Assembly (NCBI RefSeq): GCF_026168515.1
Contig: NZ_CP093443.1
Location: 3,596,001-3,660,000 of the forward strand
Direction: 5' to 3'
DNA length: 64,000 nucleotides
Source: Brevibacterium spongiae
Lineage (GTDB): Bacteria; Actinomycetota; Actinomycetes; Actinomycetales; Brevibacteriaceae
Below are positions 60,902 through 64,000 of the stretch, in pieces. Numbering within the stretch: position 1 is the first letter of the stretch; each line of letters starts with the position of its first letter. Made by a program: the position numbers and the translations under genes. Under the pieces are notes generated by a model. It worked only from the letters and a program-made list of their open reading frames with translations, searched no databases and had not been told where the DNA came from.

Positions 60902-61071
60902 CCCGGAAATCGAATTCCAGCGCTGTGTAATCTGAGTATTTTCGCTGGTCACCTGATGTATATAAGGACACCCGGAAATGCCCAGATCCGGCCGAATCGG
61001 TGATTGACATCACTGTTTGAGCGGAGCACACTTCAACAGTCGAAAATGGTTTCGCAAACGAAGGGGCAAAG

Positions 61072-62751
61072 ATGTCCACCATAAATCCCCCGACACCCGG
61101 AGCTGCGGCCTCCGGTGCCGGCAGACCGAGCAGGCCGATGAGGGTCGATGTCCGCAACGACAAGGGACTGAAACGAGATATCGGAAAGATCGGCCTGCTG
61201 TTCACAGGGGTCGGCTCGATCATCGGATCCGGTTGGCTCTTCGGAGCCTTCAACGCCTCCGTGATGGTCGGACCCGCCTCGTTGATCTCGTGGGCCCTGG
61301 GCGCGGTGATGATGATCTTCGTGGCGCTCAACTACGCCGAGCTCGGCGTGATGTTCCCCGTCGCCGGCGGCGTCATCCGCTTCCCGCACTTCTCGTTCGG
61401 CTCCTTCGCGAGCTTCACCTCCGGCTGGATCACGTGGCTGTCTGTCGCTGCGACGGTGCCGATCGAAGTCATGGCCGCCGTGCAGTACGCCTCGAGCTAT
61501 CTGCCCTGGCTCATGCACACCGTCGACGACGTCGCCGTCCTCACCGGCCCCGGCATCGCGGTGTCGATTGCGCTCATGCTCGTCTTCAGCATCATCAACC
61601 TCTACGGGGTCTCGCTGTTCGCCCGCTTCAACAACGTCCTCGTGTGGTGGAAGCTCGCCGTCATCCTGCTCGTCATCGTCGTGTTCTTCGCCCTGGCGTT
61701 CAACCCCGGCCACTTCACTTCGCAGCAGTTCGGCGGCTTCGCCCCCAACGGCGTCGCCCCGATCCTCGCGGCCCTGCCCGCGGCCGGCATCGTCTTCTCC
61801 TACCTCGGCTTCCGGCAAGGCGTGGAGTTCGCCGGCGAGACGACGAACCCGCAGAAGAACGTGCCCTTCGCCGTCATCGGGTCGATCCTCGTCACCGGTC
61901 TCATCTACATCCTCCTGCAGGCAGCGTTCATCGGCGCCCTGCCCACCGACCTGCTCAAGGACGGCTGGGCGAACCTCGCGTTCACCAATGATGCGGGACC
62001 GCTGGCCGAGATCTCCCTGCTGCTGGGTGCCGTCTGGCTGGCGATCATCCTCTACGGTGATGCGATCATCTCCCCCGCCGACACCGGCCTCATCTACACC
62101 GCCCTGGCCCCGCGCCTGTCGTACTCGCAGGCGAAGGTCGGCAACGCACCGCGCGCCCTGGCGAAGCTCAACAAGCACGGCGTGCCGTGGGTCTCGCTGC
62201 TCGTGGTCTTCATCGTCTCGTGCATCATGTTCCTGCCGTTCCCGTCGTGGGCGAAGCTCGTCGGGTTCATCACCTCGGGCACGGTGCTCTCCTTCGCCAC
62301 CGGACCCGTCGTGGTTGCGGCACTGCGCCGTCAGCTGCCCGAGCAGGAACGTCCGTTCAAGCTGCCCGGCGGTGACGTGCTGCCGATCATCGGCTTCGTC
62401 TGCGCGAACCTCATCGTCTACTGGACGGGATGGGAGACGAACTGGAAGCTCTTCCTCGCCGTGGCCATCGGCTACGTCGTGATGATCGCCCACCACATCT
62501 TCGCCAAGGACAAGTCCCGCCTGCCGGATCTGAAGATGCGGTCGGGCTGGTGGATGATCCTGTGGATGGCAGGTCTCGTCGTCCTCAGCCTCATCGGCCA
62601 CTACGGCGGCGGACTCGACCTCATGGGCTTCATCGTCGGCGAGATCGTCACCGTGATCTTCTCGATCATCGTCTTCTACGTCGGCATCGCCTGCCGCCTG
62701 ACCCCCGAGGAAGCCGTCGAAGCCGTCGAACAGACGCAGATCGACGACTGA
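61072..62751 (+). CDS. APC-superfamily amino acid permease
   Basis: A 559-residue transporter with about 12 or more membrane segments. The first helix carries GSIIGSGWLFGAFNAS, the unwound substrate-binding glycines of the APC fold, and the helix-6 region reads FSYLGFRQGVEFAGETTNPQKNVPFAV, as in amino acid:proton symporters of the YveA/aspartate type. A 35-residue N-terminal tail and a Glu/Val-rich C-terminus are cytoplasmic. AGGGGCAAAG precedes the ATG. The divergent GntR probably controls it. The substrate is unproven. Confidence 0.88.
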   Translation: MSTINPPTPGAAASGAGRPSRPMRVDVRNDKGLKRDIGKIGLLFTGVGSIIGSGWLFGAFNASVMVGPASLISWALGAVMMIFVALNYAELGVMFPVAGGVIRFPHFSFGSFASFTSGWITWLSVAATVPIEVMAAVQYASSYLPWLMHTVDDVAVLTGPGIAVSIALMLVFSIINLYGVSLFARFNNVLVWWKLAVILLVIVVFFALAFNPGHFTSQQFGGFAPNGVAPILAALPAAGIVFSYLGFRQGVEFAGETTNPQKNVPFAVIGSILVTGLIYILLQAAFIGALPTDLLKDGWANLAFTNDAGPLAEISLLLGAVWLAIILYGDAIISPADTGLIYTALAPRLSYSQAKVGNAPRALAKLNKHGVPWVSLLVVFIVSCIMFLPFPSWAKLVGFITSGTVLSFATGPVVVAALRRQLPEQERPFKLPGGDVLPIIGFVCANLIVYWTGWETNWKLFLAVAIGYVVMIAHHIFAKDKSRLPDLKMRSGWWMILWMAGLVVLSLIGHYGGGLDLMGFIVGEIVTVIFSIIVFYVGIACRLTPEEAVEAVEQTQIDD

Positions 62752-62767
62752 CGCATCCCCGCGCCGA

Positions 62768-62799
62768 GGCGGCCGTCACCATCCGTGGTGACGGCCGCC
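62768..62799. terminator. terminator after the amino acid permease
   Basis: GGCGGCCGTCACC and GGTGACGGCCGCC form a 13-bp perfect stem with a 6-base loop, 16 bases after the permease stop and before the convergent mobA gene. Confidence 0.85.
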
Positions 62800-62855
62800 C
62801 GAATCGGCGACAGTGACGACCGACCCAACGACCATTGCATCGGCCGCCGCAGCAA

Positions 62856-63449
62856 TCACCGCAGCCGGGCTCGAATCCGTTCGAGCTCGGCTGTCGTGTC
62901 GAAATCGCTCACCACGTCCGGGTCGACGGCGACCACAGCCGGTTCGAGACCCGCGAAGAGGAGTTTGACCGCACCGTCGGTGGGATCGCCGATCTCGGCG
63001 AGGCGAGCGAGCAGCAGATCGGTCGGCCATGCCGCGCAGAGGAACTGCGTCTTCCCCCGATCGTCGGTGCCCGTGGTCGGCCGGCCGGTTTCACGGCAGG
63101 TGCGGATGAGCTCGCCGAGGTGGCCCGCAGTGATCATCGGCATGTCCCCTGCGAGGACGAGAGTGACATCGGCTGCCCCCGTCGGCATCGCCGCAACGGC
63201 GGCTGCGATCCCGGCCAAGGGACCGGCGAACGCGGGTTCCTCCCGCACGACGTGGACGCCTTCCTGCTCCGCTTCCGCGAGTCCCTCCGCGGGACCGGCC
63301 ACCCACACCTCGACCCCAGCGGCCGCGCCGCGGATGCTGCCGAGGATCCGCGAGATCGTCGTCTGTCCGCCCACCTCGACGCCTGGCTTGTGCACACCGG
63401 CGAAGCGACGAGAACGACCGCCGGTGAGAATGATCGCGTTGACCGTCAT
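62856..63449 (-). CDS. mobA: MobA-like molybdenum cofactor guanylyltransferase
   Basis: A 197-residue NTP transferase-fold protein. The nucleotide loop is ILTGGRSRRFAGVHKPG, a slightly unusual form of the family's LAGGxSxRMGxxK, and the metal-binding segment is VLAGDMPMI, with the DP/SDFDT end typical of MobA. It should attach GMP to molybdopterin. The ATG at 63449 has only a weak ribosome site (ATCGGGGC). No other molybdenum-cofactor genes are nearby. A CofC- or MocA-like transferase is the alternative. Confidence 0.8.
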   Translation of the reverse strand: MTVNAIILTGGRSRRFAGVHKPGVEVGGQTTISRILGSIRGAAAGVEVWVAGPAEGLAEAEQEGVHVVREEPAFAGPLAGIAAAVAAMPTGAADVTLVLAGDMPMITAGHLGELIRTCRETGRPTTGTDDRGKTQFLCAAWPTDLLLARLAEIGDPTDGAVKLLFAGLEPAVVAVDPDVVSDFDTTAELERIRARLR

Positions 63450-63661
63450 GCCCCGATCGTACCGAGCCCATCCGCCGCTTCCACCGTCGATCGACTCCAT
63501 TCCAACCGACTGCAGAAGCCGCACCCACCAAGCGTCGGCAACGAAATCCGCAGAGCGGCGCGACTTGATCAGCGCTAGCCTGGACGGGAACACACCCGAA
63601 TCGCGTACTCACTGCCGAGTGCCCCACCCACAGCCCAGTGCCCAGTGCCCGGAGGATGATC

Positions 63662-64000
63662 ATGTCGAAGTTCGATGTCGTCGAAGCGTCCATCGCCGAT
63701 CTGCGAGCCGCGCTCGAAGACGGCAGCACCACCTCGGTGGAGCTCGTCGAGGCCTATCAGGACCGGATCGCCGCCTACGACGGCCCCGACACCGACACGA
63801 AACTCAACTCCGTGATCGTGGCCAACCCGCAGTCACTCGCCGAGGCGGCCGCCTCCGACGAACGACGCGCGACCGGTCAGACGCTGGGCCCCCTCGACGG
63901 GATCCCGTACACCGCGAAGGACAGCTACATGGTCGCCGGCCTCACCGTGGCCTCGGGCTCTCCGGCGTTCGCCGACCTCATTGCGCAGAAGGATGCGTTC
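63662..64000 (+). CDS. amidase-signature family protein, cut by the window edge
   Basis: The first 113 codons of an amidase-signature enzyme of the GatA/AtzF type, which hydrolyses amides with a Ser-cisSer-Lys triad. The start MSKFDVVEASIADLRAALED is followed by VELVEAYQDRIAAYD, and the catalytic lysine is in GIPYTAKDSYMV. The Ser-rich signature lies beyond the edge. GGAGGATGATC precedes the ATG. The substrate cannot be told from this part. Confidence 0.88.
   Translation, partial: MSKFDVVEASIADLRAALEDGSTTSVELVEAYQDRIAAYDGPDTDTKLNSVIVANPQSLAEAAASDERRATGQTLGPLDGIPYTAKDSYMVAGLTVASGSPAFADLIAQKDAF

Larger units (their letters stand above)
60646..61071. other. divergent promoter region of gntR and permease, no gene seen
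   Basis: This 426-base gap is AT-rich between about 60780 and 61060. It holds the two GGATCC-centred operators listed separately and presumably both promoters. I find no credible small gene. Confidence 0.55.

Noticed and set aside
61033..62601. A 522-codon minus-strand frame opposite the amino acid permease
   Set aside because: Asp/Glu/Arg-rich shadow of hydrophobic codons; the permease on the plus strand has a ribosome site and clear family motifs.

Overview
The window is high-GC actinobacterial chromosome. The markers are an HspR-controlled dnaK-grpE-dnaJ-hspR operon with HAIR operators, a bacterial proteasome activator (Bpa), a LytR-CpsA-Psr protein, IdeR/DtxR-type iron boxes, an MmpL transporter, many FCD-type GntR regulators and frequent GTG/TTG starts. 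LPXTG surface proteins and the metabolic content fit a Micrococcales genus such as Brevibacterium. That assignment is inference from gene content, not from a marker search. I see no phage, insertion sequence, rRNA or CRISPR array.

Layout. 1-6.6 kb: a minus-strand catabolic cluster (proline-racemase family epimerase, DapA-family lyase, D-amino-acid dehydrogenase, three SDRs, a GntR regulator) that reads as hydroxyproline or related imino-acid degradation, with matching GntR-type operators. 6.7-13.3 kb: lipoprotein plus OmpA-domain pair, tRNA-Ser(GCU), a long LCP protein and an FAD/NAD(P) protein. 13.6-19.7 kb: a YhgE/Pip protein and an MmpL transporter with a degenerate ABC-ATPase-like tail, divergent from a TetR regulator across two tandem operators. 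19.8-25.1 kb: a C45-family amidohydrolase and a metallo-beta-lactamase-fold hydrolase, divergent from a PuuP-like permease. 25.2-36.3 kb: tRNA-Ser(UGA), a maltokinase-like pseudokinase, ilvA, an overlapping four-gene operon containing bpa, a second HAD phosphatase, serS and a diacylglycerol-kinase-family gene.

36.5-40.3 kb: two LPXTG surface proteins sharing a nearly identical 293-bp module. 40.5-45.9 kb: a DUF1206 membrane protein and the HspR chaperone operon. 45.9-48.8 kb: a P-loop kinase-like gene and two divergent siderophore-binding lipoproteins with paired iron boxes. 49.0-53.1 kb: lactate dehydrogenase, lactate permease and an LldR-like regulator. 53.1-56.8 kb: an RND transporter with a coiled-coil insertion. 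57.1-60.0 kb: a zinc-starvation module (COG0523 GTPase, Zur, a COG0523 pseudo-GTPase and the cysteine-free L36 paralogue) with two Zur-like boxes. 60.0-64.0 kb: a GntR/permease divergon, mobA and the start of an amidase gene.

Structure not explained by genes includes two copies of a long palindromic element between convergent genes, a three-copy 24-27-bp repeat behind ilvA, a switchable hairpin at 13.4 kb, and a GCCTCGGCG-type word that keeps recurring in intergenic DNA. The best candidates for something new are the MmpL/ABC-like fusion with its YhgE partner and the pseudo-GTPase in the zinc module.
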